A stretch of 64,000 bases of DNA from contig NZ_CP017057.1 of NCBI RefSeq assembly GCF_001719165.1, forward strand, positions 2,722,501-2,786,500, written 5' to 3'. The stretch's first letter is position 1; every line of letters begins with the position of its first letter. A model generated the notes under the pieces. The model ran no database searches and was not told the DNA's origin. It saw nothing but the letters and a program-made list of their open reading frames with translations. The DNA comes from Erythrobacter litoralis. GTDB lineage: Bacteria > Pseudomonadota > Alphaproteobacteria > Sphingomonadales > Sphingomonadaceae. Made by a program: the position numbers and the translations under genes. Shown one piece after another: positions 19,200 through 27,074 of the stretch.

Positions 19200-20165
19200 A
19201 TGGCTGCCGCGGCACGGCTCGCCCTGCGCGCGCGCCCACTCTGCCGTCCCAATCCGGGAGTCGGGGCGCTGCTCCTTTCCGAAGGCGAACGGCCCCGCGT
19301 CATGGCGCGCGGCTGGACCCGCGAAAGCGGGCGCCCGCATGCCGAGGCGATTGCGCTCGAAGCATTCGCCGGTGGCGGCGCCAAGGGGATGACCCTCCAT
19401 GTCACGCTCGAACCGTGTGCCCATGCCTCGAAGCGCGGGCCGGCCTGCTGCGACGTAGTCGCCGATGCTGCCCCGGCGCGGGTGGTGATCGGCCAGCGCG
19501 ACCCCGACCCGCGCACCGCTGGCGAGGGCATCGCCCGGCTCGAACGCGCCGGGATAGACGTCGCGCTGCTCGACGATGCGGCATCCGCAGCCAGCCTTGC
19601 TGATTATCTCACGCTTCGCCGGCTCGGTCGGCCCCGGGTCACGCTCAAGCTCGCGCTATCGCTCGACGGCTGCATCGCGCTGGCCGACGGCACCAGCCAA
19701 TGGATCACCGGCGATGAAGCGCGCGCCCATGTTCACGCGATGCGTGCGCGCCACGATGCGATCCTTGTCGGCGGGGGAACGTGGCGGGCGGATCGCCCGC
19801 GGCTCGACGTGCGCCTGCGAGGGCTCGAAGAGCGCAGCCCGCAGCGCCTGGTGCTCACGCGCGGGGTCAAGCCGGACGGCGTCACGGTCGTCAACGAACC
19901 GGCCGACATCGCGGATCTCGATGGCGTGCTCTCGGTCTATGTCGAAGGCGGCGCCGGGGCGGCCTCGGCCTTTCTCGAAGCCGATCTCGTCGACGAACTG
20001 CACCTCTACCGCGCGCCCATCGTGATCGGCGACGGGCTGCGCGCGCTCGGGAGCCTCGGGCTCGACGGTCCGGACGGGCTCGAACACGCGCATGGCCGCT
20101 GGCGGCGCAGCTATTGCTGCCAGCTTGGCAGCGACAGCTTCACCGCCTATCAGCGCGTCCGCTAG
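19200..20165 (+). CDS. ribD: Bifunctional riboflavin deaminase/reductase RibD
   Basis: The 321-residue enzyme has a deaminase domain (PNPGVGALLL, SGRPHAEAIALE with the zinc His and proton-shuttling Glu, and EPCAHASKRGPACC with the zinc cysteines). A reductase domain follows from about residue 140 (VTLKLALSLDGCIALADGTSQWITG, DAILVGGGTWRADRPRLDVR). It carries out two steps of riboflavin synthesis. ATG at 19200 has a GAGG site 5 nt ahead. The in-frame codons just upstream read D-E-A-W, resembling a conserved RibD N-terminus, but no standard start exists there, so the protein may be a few residues short. Confidence 0.93.
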   Translation: MAAAARLALRARPLCRPNPGVGALLLSEGERPRVMARGWTRESGRPHAEAIALEAFAGGGAKGMTLHVTLEPCAHASKRGPACCDVVADAAPARVVIGQRDPDPRTAGEGIARLERAGIDVALLDDAASAASLADYLTLRRLGRPRVTLKLALSLDGCIALADGTSQWITGDEARAHVHAMRARHDAILVGGGTWRADRPRLDVRLRGLEERSPQRLVLTRGVKPDGVTVVNEPADIADLDGVLSVYVEGGAGAASAFLEADLVDELHLYRAPIVIGDGLRALGSLGLDGPDGLEHAHGRWRRSYCCQLGSDSFTAYQRVR

Positions 20166-20184
20166 CGAAGGAGCACGCCCCCCA

Positions 20185-20811
20185 ATGTTCACCGGCATCG
20201 TCACCGCCATCGGCACCATCCAGAGCAGCGAGCAGCGCGGCGACCGGCGCGTGCGCATCGCCGCCCCGCTCGATCCCGAACGGATCGACATCGGTGCCTC
20301 GATCGCCTGTTCGGGCGTTTGCCTGACGGTCGTCGCGCGCGGCGGCACGAAGGGCGATGCGTGGTTCGATGTCGACGTCTCGGGCGAAACCGTCTCGCGC
20401 TCTGTGCCGGGCATGTGGGAGGAAGGCCGCCGGCTCAATCTCGAACCTTCGCTGCGGCTCGGCGACGAGCTGGGCGGACATATCGTGACGGGCCATGTGG
20501 ATTCGATCGGCGAAGTCGTCGCTCACAAGCGCACCGGGGATTCGTGGCTCGTCGCGATCCGGGCGCGGGCCGAAATGGCACCCTTCATCGCGGAGAAGGG
20601 ATCGATCACGGTGGACGGGGTCTCGCTTACCGTCAACGACGTGCGCGACAGGGCCGACGGCGCATGCGATTTCGCACTCAACATCATCCCCCACACCGCC
20701 GAGGTCACCACGCTGGGCCAGCTTGCAGTAGGTGCGCATGTCAATCTCGAGATCGACGTGCTCGCACGCTATCTCAAGCGCATGCAGGGCCTTACAGGGT
20801 CGGGCCGATAG
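20185..20811 (+). CDS. ribE: Riboflavin synthase alpha subunit
   Basis: The 208-residue protein starts MFTGIVTAIGTI, the near-universal N-terminus of riboflavin synthase. It has two lumazine-binding barrels: GASIACSGVCLTVV...FDVDVSGETVSRS and the second GSITVDGVSLTVNDV...FALNIIPHTAEVTTLG. It dismutates 6,7-dimethyl-8-ribityllumazine to riboflavin as a trimer. The start has GAAGGAG at 20167-20173. It sits 19 nt after ribD. No ribBA or ribH genes follow, and no FMN riboswitch is visible upstream of the group. Confidence 0.95.
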   Translation: MFTGIVTAIGTIQSSEQRGDRRVRIAAPLDPERIDIGASIACSGVCLTVVARGGTKGDAWFDVDVSGETVSRSVPGMWEEGRRLNLEPSLRLGDELGGHIVTGHVDSIGEVVAHKRTGDSWLVAIRARAEMAPFIAEKGSITVDGVSLTVNDVRDRADGACDFALNIIPHTAEVTTLGQLAVGAHVNLEIDVLARYLKRMQGLTGSGR

Positions 20812-20881
20812 CGCCGCCTCAGTAGGAACACGGGGCGCGCCTATCCCATTGCTTGGGCACACAGCAAAAGGGAGAGCAGCC

Positions 20882-22234
20882 ATGATCCTCGAAACCATCA
20901 AGACACCGGGCCTGTCGCACCTGTCCTACCTCGTCGGAGCGGGCGGGAAGGCAGCGGTGGTCGATCCGCGCCGCGACTGCGAGATCTATCTCGAAAAAGC
21001 GCGCGCGGCAGGCCTCGAGATCACCCATATCCTCGAAACCCACCGCAACGAGGACCTCGTCTCCGGCTCGCCGATCCTTGCTGCCATGACCGGGGCCAAG
21101 GTGCTCCACGGCCCGAACCCCGAACGCCCTGTCGTCTTCGCCGACACCGCGCGTGACGGCGACACCGTCGATATCGGCCAGCTTCGCATCGAGGTGATCG
21201 AGACACCGGGCCATACCGACGACCATCTCGCCTATGCGATCCACGACACCGAATATCCCGATGGCGCCGTCGGCGTCTTCACGGGCGACGCGCTTTTTGT
21301 GGGCGATGTCGGACGGACCGATTTCTACCCCGATCGCAAGCGCGAGGTCGCAGGGCTCCTTTACGATTCGCTGCAGAAACTGCTCGGACTCGGCGATCAG
21401 GCGATCGTCTATCCGGCGCATGGTGCAGGCTCGGTCTGCGGGTCGGGCATGGCCGAGCGTGAATTCTCGACCATCGGCCACGAAAGGCGCAACAATCCGC
21501 GCCTGCAATTCTCGAGCCGCGACAAGTTCATCGCATTCAAGATCGACGAGAACCATTATCAGCCGCCCTATTTCCGCCTGATGGAACAGCTCAACATGGA
21601 TGGAGCCGCCCCGGCGCCGCGCGTTCTGCGGCCCCGGGTTCTTTCGCTCGCGCAGCTGCGCGAAGCGGAATGCGATCGCCTGGTCGACGTGCGCGACCCG
21701 CTCGCCTTCGCCTCGGGCCACCTTGGCGGATCGATGAGCCTGCCGACCGGCATGATCAGCGCCTTTGCGGGCTGGTTCATCGGCGAGGAGAATCGCATCG
21801 GACTGGTGGCTTCGGACCAGGCGCAGCTGGCAGCGGCCATGGAGCATCTTGCGCGGATCGGGTTCGATCGGATCGCGGGCGGCTATGTCGGCGTTGTCCC
21901 GGCAGCAGCCGGGGGCGCGGACATGCGAACGATCCCGATGGTGCGCACCGGGACGGTCGCACACAGGCTGGAGGAGGACGAGGGGGAATGGACCCTGCTC
22001 GACGTGCGCGATGCCGACGAGCGCGCAAGCGGCGCGATCGACGGGTCACTGCATCTCTATGTCGGCCATCTCAACGAAGGCTGGCGCGATCTCGACCCGG
22101 CGCGGCATTACACCTTGATGTGCGCGAGCGGGATGCGCGCTACGGTCGCGGCCGGCTGGCTCGTTTCACGAGGCTTCGAACACCTCGACATCTATCTCGG
22201 CTCGATGGGCGCCTGGTCCCGGGCCCACGGCTAG
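20882..22234 (+). CDS. Persulfide dioxygenase-like MBL protein fused to two rhodanese domains
   Basis: The 450-residue protein has an ETHE1-like metallo-beta-lactamase domain (residues 1-240), then two rhodanese domains. Metal-binding parts kept are H54 and D58 in ETHRNEDLVSG, TPGHTDDH, FTGDALFVGDVGRTDF and YPAHGAGSVCG. The usual HxHxDH is changed: Asn replaces the second His and Leu the last. The first rhodanese has no active cysteine (GLVASDQAQ); the second has it in LMCASGMRA. The expected role is sulfane-sulfur oxidation or transfer, but the altered site leaves activity uncertain. It follows the riboflavin genes after 70 nt, with AAAGGGAGAG as ribosome site. Confidence 0.88.
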   Translation: MILETIKTPGLSHLSYLVGAGGKAAVVDPRRDCEIYLEKARAAGLEITHILETHRNEDLVSGSPILAAMTGAKVLHGPNPERPVVFADTARDGDTVDIGQLRIEVIETPGHTDDHLAYAIHDTEYPDGAVGVFTGDALFVGDVGRTDFYPDRKREVAGLLYDSLQKLLGLGDQAIVYPAHGAGSVCGSGMAEREFSTIGHERRNNPRLQFSSRDKFIAFKIDENHYQPPYFRLMEQLNMDGAAPAPRVLRPRVLSLAQLREAECDRLVDVRDPLAFASGHLGGSMSLPTGMISAFAGWFIGEENRIGLVASDQAQLAAAMEHLARIGFDRIAGGYVGVVPAAAGGADMRTIPMVRTGTVAHRLEEDEGEWTLLDVRDADERASGAIDGSLHLYVGHLNEGWRDLDPARHYTLMCASGMRATVAAGWLVSRGFEHLDIYLGSMGAWSRAHG

Positions 22235-22647
22235 AGCAGCGAACCGCGCCGCCCGCGCGAAAGCGGCGGCAGGTCTTCGAGCCGCTCGCGATTGCCTTGC
22301 CGGTCCTGGCGCGCATTGGCGGCGAGCGCCAGCAGCGCCGCCCGCACGAGATCGTCGACGACCGCCGGGTGCAGCGGTTCAGCCAGTTCGAGCCCGGCAT
22401 GGCCGTCCTCGGACCACGCGGCGCATACGACCTGCACTTCGAGCCCTTCTATGCGGAGGCTGTAATGCGCACCGGGCGTCGGCCCTGCCGCTCCGTCGCA
22501 ACCGAACAGGCAGCCCGTTTCGGAAATGTTGCGGATCGTGCCGCGATATTCAGCCCCGTCCGTGCCCTTGAGCACCGCGCCCATATTGATATGGCGGCGC
22601 CTGGCATAGCGCCGTTCGACCGATTCCAGGTTTTCGCTGATCCCCAT
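22231..22647 (-). CDS. PilZ domain protein
   Basis: This 138-residue protein has a PilZ fold: [21 protein letters not shown] (an RxxxR-like arrangement for cyclic-di-GMP), then YRGTIRNISETGCLF, matching the (D/N)xSxxG element. The C-terminal part (VDDLVRAALLALAANARQDRQGNRERLEDLPPLSRGRRGSLL) is basic and probably helical. It likely senses cyclic-di-GMP. ATG at 22647 follows the small GDRR gene by 16 nt with an AGGGGCG site, so the two are an operon. Its 3' end touches the convergent rhodanese gene. Confidence 0.82.
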   Translation of the reverse strand: MGISENLESVERRYARRRHINMGAVLKGTDGAEYRGTIRNISETGCLFGCDGAAGPTPGAHYSLRIEGLEVQVVCAAWSEDGHAGLELAEPLHPAVVDDLVRAALLALAANARQDRQGNRERLEDLPPLSRGRRGSLL

Positions 22648-22663
22648 CTGCGCCAGCGCCCCT

Positions 22664-22843
22664 TCAGTCCTGATCGGCGCGGCGATCGACGCCCGAACGG
22701 CGCTCGAACCGGCGGCGATCACCGCCTGCGCGGCGCTCGCCGGCACGGCGGTCGGCGCCCTCGAAGGGTTCCTGCGCCTCTCGCCGGTCGCCTTTGCGAC
22801 GACCCATGGCAGGATCGTCGGCGCCGGTCGGATTGGTGGCCAT
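22664..22843 (-). CDS. Small charged GDRR-repeat protein, in operon with PilZ gene
   Basis: This 59-residue frame encodes a very polar protein starting MATNPTGADDPAMGRRKGDRRE and then running through GADRRAGERRAGGDRR, FERRSGVDRRADQD, a loose repeat of Gly-x-(D/E)-R-R. A strong AGGAG ribosome site lies 7 nt before ATG at 22843, and the PilZ gene starts 16 nt after its stop, both supporting a real gene. Similar RR-repeat stretches occur at the N-terminus of some PilZ proteins, so it may be a split-off module. Function unknown; nucleic-acid or ligand binding by the arginines is only a guess. Confidence 0.62.
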   Translation of the reverse strand: MATNPTGADDPAMGRRKGDRREAQEPFEGADRRAGERRAGGDRRRFERRSGVDRRADQD

Positions 22844-22901
22844 GTGATGTCTCCTCATGGATTATCAGGCGCGACCCGTTCGGGTTTTTGTCGCCCGACG
22901 A

Positions 22902-22930
22902 TATATGTGAGAACCTTCACAGGCCGTTAA
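22902..22930 (-). promoter_or_regulatory. Candidate sigma70-type promoter for GDRR-PilZ operon
   Basis: On the minus strand TTAACG (22925-22930) and CATATA (22902-22907) are separated by exactly 17 nt, a reasonable -35/-10 pair. It would give an mRNA leader of about 50-60 nt before the small GDRR gene. The surroundings are locally AT-rich compared with the flanking genes. This is a consensus match by eye only. Confidence 0.35.
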
Positions 22931-22983
22931 TTCGGCGTTTACCGAATAATATCAGATACTTGATGAATTCCCCGGGGAGGCTC

Positions 22984-24159
22984 CTAGCCGGTCACCTCGG
23001 CGATCGCATCGATGAAGCGGTCGATATTGCCCATTGTCAGACCAGCGACATTGATGCGGCCCGACCCTGCCATGTAGATCGCATGATCCTCGCGCAGGCT
23101 CGCGACCTGCTCCTTGGTCACGGGGAGCATCGAGAACAGCCCGTTCTGCCGCCCGAGCGGGGCGAGGTCGACGCTGCCCGCCATGCCCGCAGCCGCGAGC
23201 CGGTCGCGCACCTGTCGCATCCGCGCGCGCATCGCATCGAGTTCGTCCTGCCACATCTGCGTAAGCGCGTTGTCGCGCAGGATCAGGCGCACCGCGGCGG
23301 CGCCGTGATCGGGCGGCATCGACCAGCTCGCCCGGGCCAGCGCATTGGCGTTGGAAAAGGCCCTGTCGAGCGTCTCCTTGCCATCGGAAAGGATGTAGAA
23401 GGCTCCCACCCGGTCGCGATACATGCCGAAATTCTTGTCGCAACTATAGGCGATGAATGCCTCGGGCACTTTCGCCAGGACCATTCGCAGGCCCGCCGCG
23501 TCCTCCTCGAGACCGCGCCCGAGGCCCTGATAGGCGGTGTCGATGATCGGAAAGGCGCCCGACATCTCGAACGCATCGGCGATCTGCGCCCATTCCTCGG
23601 GGGTGTAGTCGATGCCGGTCGGGTTGTGGCAGCAGCCATGCAGCAGCACGCCTTCGTCCGCGCCCGCGCTCCGGATCGCACCGAGCACCGCGTCGATATC
23701 GGCGGTCCCGTCGGCGCTCGCATGATCGAAGGGAGCGATTTCGAGCCCCAGATCGCCGAGGATCTGGGCATGGTTCGGCCAGCTCGGCACGCCCATGTGA
23801 AGCCGCTTCATCCCCGCTTTCTGCGCCAGCGCCGCGGCGAGCCGCACCGCGCCGGTCCCGCCCGGCGTCTGCATCCCGGCGATCCGCCCGCCCATGGTCG
23901 CGTCCTCGCCGAATATCCAGGGCATGAGCGCGTTGACGAAGCCCATGTCGCCTTCCGGGCCGAGATAGGATTTGCTGTCCTGATCATCGATCAGGCGCTG
24001 TTCGGCATCCTTGATCGCGGCGAAAACCGGGGTCGCGCCCTCCTCGGTACGATAGACGCCGACGCCGAGGTCGATCTTGTCGCCGCGCGGATCGGCGGCG
24101 TGAAGCTTGATCAGCGCGAGCAGCGCGTCGGGCGATTGGGGTTCGAGTCGTTCGAGCAT
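22984..24159 (-). CDS. Aromatic amino acid aminotransferase (class I, TyrB-like)
   Basis: The 391-residue PLP enzyme has KIDLGVGVYRTEEGATPVF, TPGGTGAVRLAA, the HGCCHNPTG motif, IIDTAYQGLGRGLEEDAAGLR and the PLP lysine K242 in YSCDKNFGMYRDRVGAF. These features place it with class I aspartate/tyrosine aminotransferases. In this genome, with hpd about 32 kb away, it could make 4-hydroxyphenylpyruvate from tyrosine, but aspartate is also possible. It is a single gene, 54 nt downstream of the PilZ promoter region. Confidence 0.92.
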   Translation of the reverse strand: MLERLEPQSPDALLALIKLHAADPRGDKIDLGVGVYRTEEGATPVFAAIKDAEQRLIDDQDSKSYLGPEGDMGFVNALMPWIFGEDATMGGRIAGMQTPGGTGAVRLAAALAQKAGMKRLHMGVPSWPNHAQILGDLGLEIAPFDHASADGTADIDAVLGAIRSAGADEGVLLHGCCHNPTGIDYTPEEWAQIADAFEMSGAFPIIDTAYQGLGRGLEEDAAGLRMVLAKVPEAFIAYSCDKNFGMYRDRVGAFYILSDGKETLDRAFSNANALARASWSMPPDHGAAAVRLILRDNALTQMWQDELDAMRARMRQVRDRLAAAGMAGSVDLAPLGRQNGLFSMLPVTKEQVASLREDHAIYMAGSGRINVAGLTMGNIDRFIDAIAEVTG

Positions 24160-24232
24160 GGCAAGCGCCTCCTGCCGCGCCGATGGCCGCGCTGCAACCG
24201 GGAATCGCCCGCGTCGCGCGGCCGGTGCAGCG

Positions 24233-25150
24233 TCAGAAGGGCAGCCAGCGCTGCTTCTTGGAGAATTTCATGTAGCCCGCATTGACGCCGAGCCGCAGCC
24301 CCGCACCGACCCGGATCGGGATCAGCACGATATCGCCCTTGCGCAGGTAGCTCGCGGTCATCCCGCCTACGAAATAGGCCTGCCCTTCGCCCGCCGGAAA
24401 GCGTTCGTAGAGGTCCTCGGTGTCGAACAGGTTGTAGACCAGGACGAAGGTATTGCCCGCATTGGCCCCGGCATCGAAGCCGATCGAAGGGCCGGTCCAG
24501 TAGACCTTGCGCGTCCCCTCGACCTTGTGATGGAGCGTGCCGGACCCGTAGCGCGCACCGACGATGAAGGCCCCGCCAGCCTCGCGCCCGACGATGTAGC
24601 CATTGGGTTCGCCCTGCTTTTTCAGAAGGTCCTCGATCAATCGGGCGAGGCCCTCCGCACCCTTGCCGAACACGCCTTCGGCAGCGCCGATCAGGTCATC
24701 CTCGCCATAGGTCGCCGGATCGGCGGCTGCCCCCTGGGGAACCGTCTCGGCCATTTCCGGCGCCTGCTCGGCACCGGAATCGCGGGTCCATTCGGGCAGA
24801 TCGTCCACCGGGACGCCCGTCTCCGAACTGTCGGCCGGTGGCTCCGAGTAATCGGCGAAATCGTCGCTGAAGCCGGGCGCGCGCGAGGTCTCGACCTCGG
24901 TCGGCTCCTGCGGCACGGGCCGGGGCTCGACCGGCGGCTGGGCGAGATCGGCATCGATCGCGCCGTTCGCATCCGGCGCGGCCGGGGCGGAATAGGCCTC
25001 GTCGGGATCGAAGGTCTCGACTGCGTCCTGCGCCGCGAGCGGGCCGGCAAGCCCCGCGAGCAGCATGGCGAAGACTGCGAACAGCCGTCCCACCGGCCGC
25101 AGCGCGGTCCGGCATCGGGCATCGGATGTGATCCGGTCAGGTCCAGTCAT
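24233..25150 (-). CDS. eipA: EipA family (DUF1134) envelope protein
   Basis: The 305-residue protein has a signal peptide (LFAVFAMLLAGLAGPLAAQ), a Pro/Glu/Asp-rich linker of about 100 residues and a C-terminal DUF1134 domain: YIVGREAGGAFIVGARYGSGTLHHK, TRKVYWTGPSIGFDAGANAG, TFVLVYNL and GVNAGYMKFSKKQRWLPF. EipA is a conserved periplasmic protein needed for cell-envelope integrity in Brucella and Caulobacter relatives. ATG at 25150 was taken. It is a lone gene between the aminotransferase and the tRNA. Confidence 0.9.
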   Translation of the reverse strand: MTGPDRITSDARCRTALRPVGRLFAVFAMLLAGLAGPLAAQDAVETFDPDEAYSAPAAPDANGAIDADLAQPPVEPRPVPQEPTEVETSRAPGFSDDFADYSEPPADSSETGVPVDDLPEWTRDSGAEQAPEMAETVPQGAAADPATYGEDDLIGAAEGVFGKGAEGLARLIEDLLKKQGEPNGYIVGREAGGAFIVGARYGSGTLHHKVEGTRKVYWTGPSIGFDAGANAGNTFVLVYNLFDTEDLYERFPAGEGQAYFVGGMTASYLRKGDIVLIPIRVGAGLRLGVNAGYMKFSKKQRWLPF

Positions 25151-25467
25151 GGTTCAGCATTCCGCCTCTTGCCTCATGGTTGACGCCTTGCGCCATGATC
25201 GCCCCCAAAGCGAGCCCGCCCTTCTCCGTCATCCGTTCGGGCAGCGGCAATCGGCTCTCGGCGAGGCGAATCGAAAACGCGACGAGGCGAATCGGCTAAC
25301 CGCCCGCGTATGAACGTGCGGCGAACCGCTGCCGCGATCCTGCCCGTTTCTTCAGTTTCCGGCCAAGGGACTGAACTCGCACGGCAAGAAGGCAAAGCGA
25401 CAATGCCACCTTGAAGCGCGCGGCCAGCCCGACTATAGCGCGCGGCTCACAGCCGAGGTTGCGTCGC
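25151..25467. other. Intergenic region between eipA and tRNA-Ser
   Basis: About 317 nt with no convincing coding frame. It must hold the promoters of eipA (minus strand) and of the tRNA (plus strand). Short open frames across it have poor ribosome sites and no family likeness. No clear -35/-10 pair was singled out. Confidence 0.5.
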
Positions 25468-25560
25468 GGAGACGTGGGTGAGTGGCTGAAACCAGTCCCC
25501 TGCTAAGGGACCATACCGTTTATAGCGGTATCGAGGGTTCGAATCCCTCCGTCTCCGCCA
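25468..25560 (+). tRNA. tRNA-Ser (anticodon GCT)
   Basis: The acceptor stem GGAGACG (25468-25474) pairs with CGTCTCC (25550-25556), followed by the discriminator base G and an encoded CCA. The anticodon loop CTGCTAA (bases around 25499-25505) lies in the stem TCCC/GGGA and reads GCU, for AGC/AGU codons. The long variable arm (ACCGTTTATAGCGGT) is typical of class II serine tRNAs, and the T-arm is AGGGTTCGAATCCCT. The 93-nt length fits. tRNA-Ser genes are common integration sites; no second copy of its 3' end was seen in the window. Confidence 0.97.
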
Positions 25561-25847
25561 ACGCATTTTATCCTTTATATTCAATGCATTAAGTGGTTAA
25601 CGGGTTCGTCCACCCCCTGCCCTGCGGTTCGATCTCACAGCGAATAATGCATGCAGCAGCACCGAGGATATGGCCGAAGCCCCCTACTTTAGCGCTGCCG
25701 AAGATAAAGCTGCCGGTCCGCTTTCGGGCGAGTGCCAAGCCTTGCGGAATGACGGAAAATGGGTGGAAAGGAGACGTTTGCGACACTGGCGAATGCCGCT
25801 GCGCGCTGACATAGCGTCCGGCTTCCGGCCCGAACCACCGGGTGCTG

Positions 25848-27074
25848 TCAGTCCGCGATCCAGAGGTCGTGAGCGTCGATCCTTAGCTTCGTGATCGCCC
25901 GCATCGCGTCCGCGCGGGCCTCGGCCTCGATGCGGAAGGCGTCGTGGACCATGCGTTCGCCCAGCAGCCGTTCGGCAAGGTCGATTTCGCCCAGTTCCTG
26001 CCCGCGGCGCAGCTTTGCGAGGGCTTTCATCTGCGCCTCGACCGTCTCGCGGGCGCGCGCCCAGGTGGCGATGCGATAGCGCGCCTCGACCACGTCGGAC
26101 GTCGCGGTTTCCTCGATCTCGATGCGGGCGAGCTGCGCCTGTGACAACGCCGCGGAAGCCGAGGCGCCCGCCTCGCTCGCCAGCGCGGCGCGGTGTCCGC
26201 CTCCCAGCAGGACCGACACCACCACGCCCGCGCCGCGCTCGATGCCCCCGAACTCGGAAAAAGCCCTGAGGCCGATGTTGGGATCGGCCACGCGGTCGCG
26301 CTGCGCACGGTCGGCCATCGCGGCCATGCGCTCGCTTTCGGCCTCTGCGGCGGCGATGAGGTGGCTGTTGACGACCACGAGGTCGCCCAGCTGCGAAAGC
26401 CGCGCATCGGCCATTTCGGGCAACGGAATGTCCGGGGCCTGCGCCGGGAGGGCGAGAGCCGGAAAGCGCGCGGCGAGGCGCGACCGGGCAAGATCAGCCA
26501 TGCCGCTCGACTGTTCGAGCGCCCGGCGCGCTTCGGCGAGGGCGGCGGCCGCCCGGTCGACTTCGAGCTGCGAGGCGTCGCGCAGGTCGCGCCGCCGCTC
26601 GAGCGCGGCGAGCGCGGTTTCGTAATTCGCCACCGCCGCCCGGTCGACTTCGGCCACGGCGGAGGCGGCGAGCCAGTCGAACCAGTAGGCGGCGAGCGCG
26701 AGCGCGGCTTCGTGGCGCGCGTCCTCGGCCATGTTCTCGGCGGCCTCGATGCCGTGGAGGCCGATCTCGCGGTCGAGCCGGGCCTTGCCGGGCAGGCGGA
26801 AGCTGCGCGAGAGCATCGCGTCGTATTCGTCGAATTCCCCGCCCGAGCGGACATTGCGGCGCTGGTAGGTTCCCTGCACCGTGAACTCGTAAGGCCCGCG
26901 CGCGAGCCCCTTCGCCCGCGCCCGGGCCGCGTCGAGCCGGGCGCGCGCGGCGTTGACCTCGGGATGCTCCTCGAGCGCCTGCTCGACCGCAGCTTCGGGC
27001 GGCAGGCCGGGCTCGGCGAGGACGGGGGCGCCCGCCAGCAGAAGGGGAGCGAGGAAAAGCGCCTTGCGGATCAT
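25848..27074 (-). CDS. TolC-family outer membrane factor of the heavy-metal RND system
   Basis: The 408-residue protein has a signal peptide (MIRKALFLAPLLLAGAPVLAE) and long alpha-helical stretches rich in Ala, Glu and Arg typical of the TolC/CusC fold, such as LPPEAAVEQALEEHPEVNAARARLDAARAR and YFDWLAA-like segments. It forms the outer-membrane channel for the pump encoded just upstream. ATG at 27074 overlaps the pump stop as ATGA, so it is the last cistron of a membrane fusion protein-pump-channel operon. It lacks a lipobox. Confidence 0.88.
   Translation of the reverse strand: MIRKALFLAPLLLAGAPVLAEPGLPPEAAVEQALEEHPEVNAARARLDAARARAKGLARGPYEFTVQGTYQRRNVRSGGEFDEYDAMLSRSFRLPGKARLDREIGLHGIEAAENMAEDARHEAALALAAYWFDWLAASAVAEVDRAAVANYETALAALERRRDLRDASQLEVDRAAAALAEARRALEQSSGMADLARSRLAARFPALALPAQAPDIPLPEMADARLSQLGDLVVVNSHLIAAAEAESERMAAMADRAQRDRVADPNIGLRAFSEFGGIERGAGVVVSVLLGGGHRAALASEAGASASAALSQAQLARIEIEETATSDVVEARYRIATWARARETVEAQMKALAKLRRGQELGEIDLAERLLGERMVHDAFRIEAEARADAMRAITKLRIDAHDLWIAD

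Noticed and set aside
19167..19200. Non-standard ATA start for RibD giving the conserved D-E-A-W N-terminus
   Set aside because: An AAGGA site precedes the ATA at 19167, but ATA initiation is very rare and the ATG at 19200 has its own GAGG site.
21670..24285. 871-codon plus-strand frame across the rhodanese, PilZ and aminotransferase genes
   Set aside because: It crosses three real genes on both strands, has no domain and no ribosome site, and is a composition shadow.
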